This document shows positions 25,376 to 34,881 of a DNA stretch of 64,000 bases, piece by piece (the stretch's first letter is position 1; each line of letters starts with the position of its first letter). The notes below the pieces were generated by a model. The model worked only from the letters and a program-made list of their open reading frames with translations, had not been told where the DNA came from and made no database searches. The position numbers and the translations under genes are program-made. Source of the stretch: Providencia alcalifaciens (GTDB taxonomy: Bacteria > Pseudomonadota > Gammaproteobacteria > Enterobacterales > Enterobacteriaceae); NCBI GenBank assembly GCA_025961275.1, contig JAOQNJ010000001.1, positions 455,353 to 519,352 on the forward strand, in the 5' to 3' direction.

Positions 25376-25753
25376 ATGTCTGGTTTAAGTCAATCAAAAC
25401 GAATCAGTGAGATACTACAGTGGATTAGTAGTACTGCATTATTGTTATTGGCTATTATTTTGATTTCTTTTTTGGTCAAGAAGACAATTGTCTTCGCTAA
25501 ATTGTTATTTACTACAGTAGATTCAGTTTCAATTTTTTTATTAATGGATGGGCTTATAATTTATTTTTTATATTTTGAATTTATTGCTCTAATAATTAAA
25601 TACTTTCAATCTAATTATCACTTCCCACTGCAATGTTTTATTTATATTGCTGTTACAGCTATAATCAGACTTATTGTTATTGACCACAAAAGCCCTGAAT
25701 TATTGATTGCTTTATATGTGGCTAATTCAGGGGCGTTAAAACCTGGAGAATAA
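25376..25753 (+). CDS. psiE: PsiE-family protein, C-terminus altered
   Basis: This 125-residue membrane protein matches PsiE, a phosphate-starvation-inducible protein of unknown role. The middle reads LLMDGLIIYFLYFEFIALII, KYFQSNYHFPL and ITAIIRLIVIDHKSP-like (VTAIIRLIVIDHKSPELL), the family core. E. coli PsiE is 136 residues and continues after DHKSP with a fourth membrane helix. Here only ALYVANSGALKPGE follows, so the last helix is lost or replaced. AAGGAG precedes the ATG at 25376. A 3' change by frameshift or rearrangement is likely; the protein may still insert in the membrane. Confidence 0.75.
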   Translation: MSGLSQSKRISEILQWISSTALLLLAIILISFLVKKTIVFAKLLFTTVDSVSIFLLMDGLIIYFLYFEFIALIIKYFQSNYHFPLQCFIYIAVTAIIRLIVIDHKSPELLIALYVANSGALKPGE

Positions 25754-25929
25754 AGTGATTATTAATATAACATTAGACTAGTATTTTGATTTATTGTCTA
25801 TTTTATATGTAGATTAAATATTGATAGTATTAAATTATTTAGCATACAAAAAATGAAGATTTTTAAACTTACCTAAATATATTTTGATAAAAGTGATAAG
25901 TAGGTTATAACCTCATCACTTTTCTTCTT

Positions 25930-26773
25930 TTAAGCGGGATAATTTAGAACTAATCCAACCCCAACTTCTTTAATTGAGGCGAATTTTGAAAGATGGATTT
26001 TAGCTGCAAGGTCAGTACAATGACACGGATGTATCTGATTAATATTTAATTGGCTAAAGTAGTGGCCCGTCTGATTTAGTGTCTCTTCAGAAGCGTCTTG
26101 TAAATGAAAACCACCAATAACAGTCACAATTTTATCTATTTGTGTGACTTCTTTTGCATATGCGACAATATTGCAAATACCTGCATGAGAGCAGCCAGTA
26201 ACAATAATAAGCCCTTCAGCGGTTTTTTACTACTAATGCGCTATCATCCCATACATAGTCATCAATAGTCTGATTACTTGTATCAACTGTTGTACCAATC
26301 GGCTCTTTACCTTCAAAACTATTATTTCTTGGAATTTGGCCTAAAAAAATAATATTATTCGAGAGATAAAAAGGTTTATTTGTTTCATTGTTATCGAAAT
26401 AAGCAGTCAGTACCTCTTTTTGAATATTCGCGCCAATCACTTTAGCATTAAAATGCTTAGGGAGTAGGGCATCAGGATGGCATACCAAGCTTATTTTTTG
26501 ATCAAAATGACAATTGCGGCGATCATAATATTGTATTAAGTGATTCATTCCCCAAGTATGATCGTTATGCCCATGTGATAATACTAAATCTGTAATCTTT
26601 GCGAGGTCTATGGCAAGTATCTGGGCATTATGGATAAAAATATCTGAATAACCGGTATCAAAAAGGATCTTATGGTTATCAGCTTCAATATAATAACAGA
26701 CACCGGGCTCACCACATAAGTAGCTATCAATAAGTGTGTTGTTATCAATAAGAATAGTTATTTTTATTGTCAT
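25930..26773 (-). pseudogene. MBL-fold metallohydrolase, frameshifted
   Basis: The first frame (26773-26216) starts MTIKITILIDNNTLIDSYLC and contains the metallo-beta-lactamase signature LSHGHNDHTWGMNHL. The family's next part, AEGLIIVTGCSHAGICNIV, is encoded but in another frame, after which IDKIVTVIGGFHLQDASEET and QIHPCHCTD complete the domain. The break lies in a run of six A bases near 26219; with five A bases the frames join. The family resembles the enzyme group annotated as ribofuranosylaminobenzene phosphate synthase-like. It may be a true mutation or a sequence error in the homopolymer. Confidence 0.8.
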
Positions 26774-26981
26774 TCTTTACTCATGTTATAAGTTGTTTAT
26801 AGCCAATAAATTTTAATGTTATATCAGATAAAAAGCAATAAATACGCAATGAAATTCCTATCTGCGGTACTGTATATAACTTGAGGTATTGCGATTTATT
26901 ATGTAAATAATAGCAATGTTAATTGAGGCAGTTATCCAGTAACTGCCTATTTTGACATGAAATATAGTTTAGGGAACAGCA

Positions 26982-28610
26982 TTATTTTTTTGAATGAACT
27001 GGAGCAGCAGGCTCAAATTGAAAGACATCAATGATTTTTTCCAATAAGTCAGATTGAAATTTCAATGACTGTAACGAGTGCTGTAATTCTTTAGTCATGG
27101 TTGCATTAGCTTGTGTTGTATTGTCGAGCTCATTGATCGCGAGATGAATTTGCCCAACGCCATGAGTTTGCTCATTAGACGCAAGTGAAATACTTTGTAT
27201 CATTTCATTAATATTCGATGTGCTTTTGGCTATGTCGACAATATTATCATTGGCATCAGCGGCGAGTTGGAAACAGTGATGAACTTTTTTATTTGAGTTA
27301 TCAATAAGTGATTTTATTTCTTTCGAAGCTTGATTACAGCTAATGGATAGCTCGCGAACTTCGTTTGCTACAACCGCAAAACCTTTACCATGTTCTCCAA
27401 CACGAGCAGCTTCAACGGCAGCATTTAAAGCTAATAAATTGGTTTGAAATGCGATGTTATCAATTGTGGCGGTAATTTTACTGATCTCTTTGGCAAAATC
27501 GACAATATCATCCATATTCTCGACGACATCGGAAATAAGTTCATTACTTTTCTCTATGGTAACGTTAGTTTTTGCCATTAATTGACATGATTCATGGGTA
27601 TGAGCGCTATTAACCTTAAAGGATGAATCTAATTCTTCTACACTTGCCGCTGTTTCAACAATAGCAGCAGCTTGTTGATCGGCGCGAATTGATAGATTAT
27701 GGTTCATTTGTGTAATATCATTTAGTTCATTCTTTATATTATGTGTATTTGAATAAATATTTTTGGCGATATCAATTAGCCTATTTTGCATGTTAGAAAC
27801 ATGTTGTTTTAGTGATTTAATTTCAGCTAACCCTTTGTTATCAAAAGCATGATAAAGAATACCTTGGCTAACTTTTTCTATACCATCGATTACTTGGTTT
27901 AACGGTCGAATAAAAAAATATTGAAGTATAAAACGAATAAATAGTATGACTGATATGAGAGTAATAACGATAATGATAATACCTACGATACTTTGTCGAT
28001 AAAGCTGTTCACTCTCAACATTAATTTTGCGGTAGCTAGTATTTAGCTGCTGATGGTAGAGATTGAGTTTTTGCTCGAAAGCATTTTGAAACCCTTGTGT
28101 TGGTTGATTTAAAAAGTCATAGGTCTTACCTTGAATTAAATAGGTCGATAATTCGAGTAATGCAGTTTTTAGCTTGGTGTAGCTTTCTGCTAATTCGCGA
28201 AAAAGCGGGTCATTTTTATTTTGAGATAATTTAGAGAAAACAGCCCATTGCTTATCAGCTTTTTCAATCTTCTCGTGAAATTCTACAACTAAACTATCAA
28301 CATCAGTATTAGCGTTTTGCATTTTATTAATTAGGAGTAAATGTCTTGAATTTGCTCGATTTAAACTATTACGAGCTTGTAAAAGTGATTGTCATGTTTC
28401 ATTTAAGGTTGACTGTTCTTGATAAAAATAATCTAGCTTATCAAGAGTTGTTTGGTAGTTTTTTAAATAACTAAAGAAAAGCCAGCATGACGAGAGCAAT
28501 AATGCAATTAACAAGCCTGATAGCAGCCAGACAAGCGTTGTAGTTCTAAGACCAGAGGATAAGTGCTGGAAAAGTGACAATTTAGATTTTTTTGAAGTAT
28601 CAGACATCAT
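26982..28610 (-). pseudogene. Methyl-accepting chemotaxis protein with TGA stop
   Basis: The frame encodes a 542-codon chemoreceptor. A first membrane helix (TTTLVWLLSGLLIALLLSSC) is followed by a helical periplasmic sensor, a second membrane helix near 28000-27930 ([20 protein letters not shown]), HAMP, and the signalling hairpin with [20 protein letters not shown] and [15 protein letters not shown]. At 28392-28394 an in-frame TGA replaces what is probably Trp (NET[19 protein letters not shown]); the frame is otherwise unbroken. No C-terminal NWETF-type CheR-binding tail is present. Without readthrough only a 72-residue fragment is made, though an ATG at 28322 could give a part without the first membrane helix. 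Confidence 0.9.
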
Positions 28611-29022
28611 TTATTATTTCCTTTCATACTGTCAGTTACATGTGGTTAACATGTACACGTAAGCTATTTATATCTGTCATATTTTAAGTTGCTGTTGATT
28701 GCTATCTATTCAATAAAAACAGCAGTTGAAATTGCATAACTATATATATTAATTGGATTTTTCATTGATATAGTTTGGGGTTTACCTTATGTCAGTTATA
28801 GTGAAATCAGATGTAGGGGTTAATAAATGATATCGGCAAAAAACACGTATACTTTATATTCAAATACAGCATGAACTTAAAGGCAGGTTGCAGTGAGTTA
28901 CATATGTAAAATATAGAATTGTTATTTTATTTAACATTTAACTATGTTGATAAAATAGCTTGAATAGCCTGCTTCAATAGCACAAATTAGCTGTTAACTT
29001 TTGTTTGTTTGGAGATAATGCA
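28611..29022. other. Upstream region of chemoreceptor gene
   Basis: AT-rich. No gene found; ends at the repeat element beginning at 29023. Confidence 0.4.
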
Positions 29023-29150
29023 ATATATACTCTAAATAATTCGATTTGCATGTAGGCGATAAGAGGAATAAGTTGTGAGCATAGATAAACTCTACGGCTC
29101 GGCTCGCTGAGCGTAGCTAACAACCCTGCTAACTGAAGTATGACGAGTGG
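29023..29150 (-). repeat. TATACCC-type ~125-bp repeat, copy 2 (reverse)
   Basis: Read on the minus strand it starts CGTCATACTTCAGTTAGCAG, contains CGCTCAGCGAGCCGAGCC and ATGCTC, and ends CGAATTATTTAGAGTATA. It aligns with the copies at 21530, 47655 and 47862. Confidence 0.75.
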
Positions 29151-29180
29151 CGAGATTTTATTGAATAGTTTGAGATAATT

Positions 29181-29519
29181 ATGCTTTCATTATTGTTTAA
29201 ATGTTCACTGGGTGCTGTGGCTGTTTTGATTATTGCTTTATTATCAAAGAGCAAAGCTTTTTATATCGCGGGATTGGTTCCGTTATTTCCCACTTTTGCT
29301 TTAATCGCTCATGTGATTATCGTTCAAGAGCAAGGTGCGTTGGCATTACGGGAAACGGCATTATTCGGATTGTGGTCATTAATCCCTTATCTGGTTTATT
29401 TGCTCTCTGTGTACTTGCTTGCAACTAAAGTAACAACATGGCTGTGTTTAGGATTAGCGACCGCCAATTGGGTGTTAGCAGCAGCATTATTGATTTATCT
29501 TTGGCAGATATATCAGTGA
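29181..29519 (+). CDS. GlpM-family membrane protein
   Basis: This 112-residue protein is almost entirely hydrophobic with about four membrane helices: SLLFKCSLGAVAVLIIALLS, FYIAGLVPLFPTFALIAHVI, TALFGLWSLIPYLVYLLSVY and ANWVLAAALLIYLWQIYQ. The KSK after helix 1 and GLVPLFPTFALIAH are typical of the GlpM family, inner-membrane proteins linked in Pseudomonas to glycerol metabolism and alginate. Role here unknown. Single gene. Confidence 0.75.
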   Translation: MLSLLFKCSLGAVAVLIIALLSKSKAFYIAGLVPLFPTFALIAHVIIVQEQGALALRETALFGLWSLIPYLVYLLSVYLLATKVTTWLCLGLATANWVLAAALLIYLWQIYQ

Positions 29520-29619
29520 GTTTATTCAAATTGATGATGAGTTATAAGTTAAAGTATCTAGTAGACTAGATAATAAGATTCTGTGTAACAATTATCTTGC
29601 TGATGATTGTTACAATATA

Positions 29620-30063
29620 ATGATGAAAAAAGTGTACATTAGAATGAATAATCGAAATAGAAGTGTTTTATTAAAAAGCGCAGTGTTTTTTCTTGTCATC
29701 GGTATTGCCTATATCGCAGGCGTTATGACGAACATAACACAAGTATCTGAGATAGATGCTAGGAAAAAATTAGAGAACTCAATGGAGGACTTTCTCGCAT
29801 ATCCAACAGCAGCTGAATATAGAAATGTTAATTATCATGTGATTAGTCAAAATGTTAATGGTGAAGAAACTGGCTATTTCTGTGGTGAAGTGTTTGGGTT
29901 TAAAAATGAGTTACCCTATGGCTTCAAACGTTTTATTGTTAGATTTCATAAAAACAAATTAGGTAAAACAATGGTCTCGATTCCTTTAATAGAGGAAGTT
30001 GATGATATTCTGCCGGCTGAGCAATTTGAGTTAGTCTGGTCAAGGTATTGCTTACAAAAATAA
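29620..30063 (+). CDS. Membrane-anchored hypothetical protein
   Basis: This 147-residue protein has a signal-anchor helix near residues 18-38 (LKSAVFFLVIGIAYIAGVMT) and a soluble part with YPTAAEYRNVNYHVISQN and GYFCGEVFGFKNELPYGFKR, followed by FIVRFHKNKLGKTMVSIPLI. The ...GYxCGEVxxKN... theme recalls small envelope proteins that share the Phe-Tyr-Cys-Gly motif. No family is named. Starts at 29620, 29623 or 29644 are possible. The pattern resembles that of the protein at 32474 (VCGTYQVDG). Confidence 0.6.
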   Translation: MMKKVYIRMNNRNRSVLLKSAVFFLVIGIAYIAGVMTNITQVSEIDARKKLENSMEDFLAYPTAAEYRNVNYHVISQNVNGEETGYFCGEVFGFKNELPYGFKRFIVRFHKNKLGKTMVSIPLIEEVDDILPAEQFELVWSRYCLQK

Positions 30064-30327
30064 TAAGATAGCTGTACAGGTAATGAATGTTTATATCATT
30101 AATTATGTGATTATAAGCTAAGCAGGCGAGAGTTAAAGTAACTAAGCCATTATTCTGTACATCAAGCAACTTAAAAGACTGAATACGGACTGGTAAATTT
30201 ACTCATTTCAAATTAATCCCCAAAAATTGGGCGCGTTATATATTAGCGATCCTTTAGCGGATGATTATCAATTTGATCCAATATGATTTCTCCCCTGCAA
30301 TGTAAAGGCAAGGGAGAAGCATTGGAA
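30064..30327. other. Convergent intergenic region
   Basis: No gene seen. A weak hairpin (CCCCTGCAATG...AAGGGAG) around 30293-30316 may terminate the aminotransferase gene. Confidence 0.35.
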
Positions 30328-31479
30328 CTATACCCAGCCTTTCTCGCGGAACTGTTTTAAAATAATAACAAACTGTTCCATTTCTTCTGGATTTCCTAGC
30401 GTCAAACGACTCCAACCTACTGCAGGTGGAAACTCTCTTCCTACCATCACATGGGCTTCTGCCATTCTTTTTTGATAAGTTTTTACATCACCTTTTACTT
30501 TATGAAATATAAAGTTGGCTTGCGACGGAGCATAAGCGATACCTAGCTCATCTAATGCAGTTTCAACAATCTTTCTAGATAGATTATTTGATTTAAGACT
30601 ATAAGCAATAAAGGGTTTATCTTTCAATGATGCTAGCGCTGCGACAGCGCCAGCAGTATTAGTATTATCTAAAGGTAGAAACTCATCAATAGATTCGATA
30701 ATTTCCGGTGTAGCAATCCCGTAACCAATACGTAACCCTGCTAATGCAAAAATCTTCGAAAATGTGCGCGTCACAACTAGATTATTCTGTCCCTGCTTAA
30801 CTAATTCTATCGCACTGATAAATTTAGGGTCTTCAACAAGTTCTGCATACGCCTCATCAACGATAAAAAATTGCTTATCAGAAGCACTATTCATCCATTG
30901 GTTCAATTCACTGGCAGGCGTAATCATTGCTGTTGGGTTATTCGGGTTACAAATATAGATAATAGACAACCCGTCAAAGTCATTAGCGAGCTGCTGCATT
31001 TTTTGCAAATCAAACGAGAGATCTTCCTTTAAGGGCACTTTGCTTATTTTTACACCTAGTGGAGTGGCATATAGTTCCGCATAATTAAAGGTAGGATCGG
31101 GAGTGACAAGTTGGATATTTTGATTTTGCTTTCTTGCTTTGGCTGCCAACATAGCAACGACTGCTTGAATAGTCTCTGAAGAACCATTGCCAAGGGAAAC
31201 GTTTTTATCAATCAAATTGTACTGTTTGCCAATATTTGTAATAAGTTCAGCACGAGCATCGTCTGGATAACGGAATGAGCTAGGTAAGGTAGCTATGACA
31301 GCTTCCCGCGCCTTTGGTGACATACCTAAAGAGTTTTCGTTAAAATTAAGGAGTAAAGGGTGTTTTTCATCTAGAACAAAGTTTGCTTTTGTCTCAGCAA
31401 CTGCTTGATTTAACATTGAGCTTGCTGCTAATCCGCTCACTATAAGAGAGCTTGTTTTTAGAAAATAACGACGATCCAT
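30328..31479 (-). CDS. PLP-dependent aminotransferase with Tat-type signal
   Basis: This 383-residue fold-type I aminotransferase resembles histidinol-phosphate aminotransferase. Landmarks are NFNENSLGMSPKAREAV, SLGNGSSETIQAVVAML, CNPNNPTAMITPASELNQWM, VDEAYAELVE, the PLP-lysine segment TRTFSKIFALAGLRIGYG and a C-terminal VGWSRLTLGNPEEMEQF where the Arg binds the substrate carboxylate. The N-terminus MDRRYFLKTSSLIVSGLAAS fits a twin-arginine signal, with AVAE as cleavage. So the enzyme probably folds with PLP in the cytoplasm and is exported. I chose ATG 31479 because AGGGAAAC precedes it; the ORF could reach 31512. The substrate is unknown and a biosynthetic his role is unlikely. Confidence 0.85.
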   Translation of the reverse strand: MDRRYFLKTSSLIVSGLAASSMLNQAVAETKANFVLDEKHPLLLNFNENSLGMSPKAREAVIATLPSSFRYPDDARAELITNIGKQYNLIDKNVSLGNGSSETIQAVVAMLAAKARKQNQNIQLVTPDPTFNYAELYATPLGVKISKVPLKEDLSFDLQKMQQLANDFDGLSIIYICNPNNPTAMITPASELNQWMNSASDKQFFIVDEAYAELVEDPKFISAIELVKQGQNNLVVTRTFSKIFALAGLRIGYGIATPEIIESIDEFLPLDNTNTAGAVAALASLKDKPFIAYSLKSNNLSRKIVETALDELGIAYAPSQANFIFHKVKGDVKTYQKRMAEAHVMVGREFPPAVGWSRLTLGNPEEMEQFVIILKQFREKGWV

Positions 31480-31785
31480 AATGTTTCCCTGCGGCATAAT
31501 GTTGTAATGCAATTAGATTACTCAAAATTACATCATTGTAAATAAATATGTGAATAAATTGTATTTTTATTCATGTGTGGGTGTTTTGTTGAGAGTGCGT
31601 TCAGCTGTCTGAATTGCATGCAAACGAGAAAAAACAATTTTTTGTGTGTATTATGCACCATTTGTTTTATGTGACTGATATATAAAGATAATTAATTTTC
31701 ATTTTTAAGTTGGTTTGTGATTAGTCAATTCACTCAATATGTAATATTTTACATGCGAGTAAGAATAATAATCTGGGATACTAAA
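31480..31785. other. Intergenic region, AT-rich
   Basis: Upstream region shared by the aminotransferase and the DUF1543 pseudogene. No gene seen. Confidence 0.35.
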
Positions 31786-32288
31786 ATGAAGTTATTGATG
31801 TTTTATGTTGGTGGTAATGGTGGTAATCGAATATTGAGGTTCATGATATTCAATTTGTTGTTGCATAGCATCCTATCGAAGCATGGCTTGCATTAAGAAA
31901 AGCTTGGTTTGGCGATAAGGATAAGATTCATATCGATGGCTATGCGAAGATCAACTGGGTGGATGGATTTAGTGTTGAATTAAGGCGAGAGCCTTCTATC
32001 AATAAACATAAATTGTATCTTGTTAATGTTGGTGGATATAAATCGTCGACATTAGCTGAGCTGCATGATTTTGATTTGTTGGTGGCAAAGCCAGCAATTG
32101 AAGTAAAACAAAAAGCGCTTCAAACATTATTAGTCGATAGCCAGCAAAGGCATAAAGATAATTTAAAAGATGTTGACGATTGTGTGCTGCTGAATAAGGT
32201 TGGTGAGTATTATATTCATTTAAGGGAGGAGCCAAATGGAGAGCATTTTAAACCCGAATGGCAAGGTTATAAGCCGATAGATATTTAA
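31786..32288 (+). pseudogene. DUF1543 protein, frameshift plus stop
   Basis: The frame starts MKLLMFYVGGNGGN and then shifts near 31826 to NIEVHDIQFVVA, followed by a TAG where relatives have Glu. The remainder is open: HPIEAWLALRKAWFGDKDKI, then HIDGYAKINWVDGF, LYLVNVGGYKSSTLAELHDF and RHKDNLKDVDDCVLLNKVGE. This is the DUF1543 family of small proteins of unknown function. Two lesions mean the normal product is not made. An internal ATG at 31959 could give 109 residues of the second half. Confidence 0.8.
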
Positions 32289-32473
32289 TTCAATTGAACA
32301 GCGTAGAATTCATGAACCTATTTTTTGATGAATAAATATTCAAATAATACTGATCGATTTTTTTGTATGGGTTGTTAGAGTAAACGGATAAAAAATTTGA
32401 CTCATTTTGTTCACATTATTCTACTTAATATCGTTATAATTGCACGGAGTAGTTAAATGCAAAGAAGGATTAT

Positions 32474-32851
32474 GTGTTGAAACGAATGAAAACCAAACTT
32501 GCTATCATTTTTTTAATTATCATAGCAGGCTTTATGTATCAGTACTTTACAACGATAAATGATACTGATGTTGAAAATATAGCTCAACAGCTTGTCGAAC
32601 GAAAATTATCTTCGAAACAAAAACTAACCTTCAATGATGTGAAGGTGATGAAACGGAATCAATATAACGAAGGTGAGGGCATTCGCGTATGCGGCACATA
32701 TCAAGTTGATGGAACAAGTAATGCCATGCCTTTTGTTGCCAGTATTGATGTTCGTGATGGTGAATTCTCAGGCCATAATCAATTATTACTGAGTGATACG
32801 CCAGAAATGGCAGCTTCGATAGCGGGTATATGCCAGGAAGACAAGCAATAG
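32474..32851 (+). CDS. Membrane-anchored hypothetical protein
   Basis: This 125-residue protein starts with basic residues then a single hydrophobic helix (LAIIFLIIIAGFMYQYFTTI), followed by a soluble domain with NIAQQLVERKLSSKQKLTFN, VKVMKRNQYNEGEGIRVCGT and YQVDG. The RVCGTYQVDG and AGICQEDKQ C-terminus suggests a disulfide. GTG 32474 is preferred because AAGGA is 5 bases away; ATG 32486 is the alternative. Probably faces the periplasm. No family is named. Confidence 0.6.
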   Translation: MLKRMKTKLAIIFLIIIAGFMYQYFTTINDTDVENIAQQLVERKLSSKQKLTFNDVKVMKRNQYNEGEGIRVCGTYQVDGTSNAMPFVASIDVRDGEFSGHNQLLLSDTPEMAASIAGICQEDKQ

Positions 32852-33072
32852 ATTACGTTATGATAGTTTAATCATAAGTGATATGTGCCCAGAATTAAGC
32901 GTATGGGCACAGTATCAATCGATACTCCGTGCTACCCAATCAAGGTTGTATGGCCTATAGCTGTGAGCCTATGAGTATATTACAGGAACCCGATTTACAT
33001 ACTCGAGTATGCACATCGGGCTTTATCATAGAATTAGCATAGTTTAATGCCTACGGGCATCTTGAACTGTCA

Positions 33073-33447
33073 CTATTTAGATTTGTTTAAAAGTAACTCA
33101 GTTTGAATTTTACAAGCGGAGATTGAATCCTTTAGCGATTGTGCAAATTCATCTTGGTTTTTGAATTTGTCTTTATTATCGCGGATCGTTTTGATTGCAA
33201 TATCTAAGTTTTTTTGCAAATCCCCTTCGCTTGTTTCTAGCTTTGCGAGATCAACATTTTTACTCTTTAATTGGCTAAGCACGCCCGTGGTTAATTCATT
33301 GCTAGTCTTATTGGAAGCATAAGCATCATTAAGTGCTTGTCCTGTGATATCACAATAGTTAATCGCGGTTTTACTGATGTTTAAAGGCTCATTAGCCCCC
33401 ATAGCAATGATAGGAGCAAAGCAGACAGCAAGTAAAAAACGTTTCAT
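33073..33447 (-). CDS. Secreted hypothetical protein
   Basis: This 124-residue protein has a signal peptide (MKRFLLAVCFAPIIAMGA) and a helical mature part with two Cys (INYCDITGQALNDAYAS and SISACKIQTELLLNKSK), which could form a disulfide. Low-complexity charged helices between them. No family is recognised. A GTACC...ATG start with AGAGGTACTG upstream supports translation. Probable periplasmic location. Confidence 0.6.
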   Translation of the reverse strand: MKRFLLAVCFAPIIAMGANEPLNISKTAINYCDITGQALNDAYASNKTSNELTTGVLSQLKSKNVDLAKLETSEGDLQKNLDIAIKTIRDNKDKFKNQDEFAQSLKDSISACKIQTELLLNKSK

Positions 33448-33932
33448 GGCAGTACCTCTAGTTTGACACTAAATGAGTTTTAAATTTATAGGTTAATCAA
33501 ATGAGACTATAGCAGAATAGGCTGAAAATAGGGGAGATGAAGCATTTTTTCGCATTTTGAAACAAAAAAGAGCCAGTAAAAATACTGGCCGCCATAATTA
33601 GTAAAAGCAATGTAAATGGAAATTACGTTATATAATTTATCATATAACGATAAGGAATAAAGCAGTTTAAATGTTAAAACCAATTAGTTTGATACAAAGA
33701 TGACCTTGATCAGCAATGGAAAGGGGAAAAAGTTGGCGTATCACGATAAACTATCGGAGATTAGGGGCTGTTGAACGTTGCTGTTTGTTTTACCAGACTA
33801 ATTGATTGAAATAACAGCACTTCAATCATGTGACATACTTTAGGTGATTAAAAAACGTCACACCCAAACTACAAATGAAAAGTCCCTTTTGAGTTTGATG
33901 AAAAATGCCCCTAAAAAGGTCAGTTGCCCTAG
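33448..33932. other. Intergenic region with A-run hairpin
   Basis: GCCAGTAAAAATACTGGC near 33570-33587 next to AAAAAA is a minus-strand terminator shape, similar to others in the window. No gene is supported. Confidence 0.4.
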
Positions 33933-33970
33933 CAGTCTTTAATTGAGAGGTAAATCCCAATTAAAGACTG
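33933..33970. terminator. 13-bp inverted repeat hairpin
   Basis: CAGTCTTTAATTG and CAATTAAAGACTG are perfectly complementary with a 12-base loop, just after the DinI-like gene on the minus strand. No T run follows, so it may be a processing or stability hairpin rather than a terminator. Confidence 0.6.
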
Positions 33971-33993
33971 GCTTAAATTTTTAATCTGAATGG

Positions 33994-34230
33994 TTACTTT
34001 GACCAATGCCCATGTTGAAGGACATCTTCGACTAATTCATGAAGAACAACATGCGCCTCTTTGTCATTATGAAAACCAGAGGTTTCAAATGTGGTAGCAC
34101 CACAGTCATGTATAATATGTAAGTCACTACCAGGATACACTTCTAACACTCTTGCTCTCAATTCGGCAGAAAAAGCATCATAAAGCTTTTCGGATACAGC
34201 ATCATCAGAGATTTTAATGGTGATTTTCAT
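33994..34230 (-). CDS. Possible DinI-like protein
   Basis: This 78-residue protein has the DinI-type layout. The strand MKITIKISDDA is followed by a helix KLYDAFSAELRARVLEVYPG, strands LHIIHDCGATTFETSG and a final helix KEAHVVLHELVEDVLQHGHW. Size and order fit the gene at 6372 and DinI itself. Unlike that gene, no LexA box is visible in its upstream 100 bases. A function in RecA control is thus only a suggestion. AAGGTTCAAAA lies before the ATG. Confidence 0.5.
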   Translation of the reverse strand: MKITIKISDDAVSEKLYDAFSAELRARVLEVYPGSDLHIIHDCGATTFETSGFHNDKEAHVVLHELVEDVLQHGHWSK

Positions 34231-34881
34231 TTTTGAACCTTTAGTAGGATTATGATTTAGTGCTAAAGTTTATTGTGATGTATTAACAGAATCAATGGTC
34301 ATTTTAAGATTATTTTTTATAACTGAGATAAATGCGCTGAATTCGTACATTTAATAAGCATGTAAATAAATTACATCTTTTTATTAGAAAATAAAATTTA
34401 ACTAAATTAAACTATTAAAAGTAGGGGTTTAATTAATCCACTAATTCCATTAGTTAAAGCTCTGTATTTAAATATAAAATAAAATGATATTTATTGATAT
34501 TTGGAATGTGAGTGGTTAATTGTTATGTGTATATGTAAAATGAATCATGAATTATAATTTTAAGATATTAAATCAAATGATTAAATTTGTGTTGCATAAT
34601 TCTTGTGTTTATGTATCGCTTTGATAAATAATGGTATATTTATTTAATTTGATATCTTATGTTTATGGTTTAAAGGGTTTTTAATTATTGATTTATAAAA
34701 AACAAATCAAGTAATGATAAAATAGATAATTTATCTGGCTCTTTTTTTATTATTTAACTACACTCTTTTAAAAATGAGTATAGTTAACTATTTTTGTAGG
34801 TCAATTAAATTAAAAGGTATAAAGGTTATCATTGGTTAAACAATGAATTTTATTTGTATGTTATAAAATAAGGGGGAAAAT
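34231..34881. other. Very AT-rich gap before alanine symporter
   Basis: About 650 bases with long A/T stretches. No gene supported. Contains the promoter of the symporter; its strong AGGGGG ribosome site lies at 34871-34876. Confidence 0.4.
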
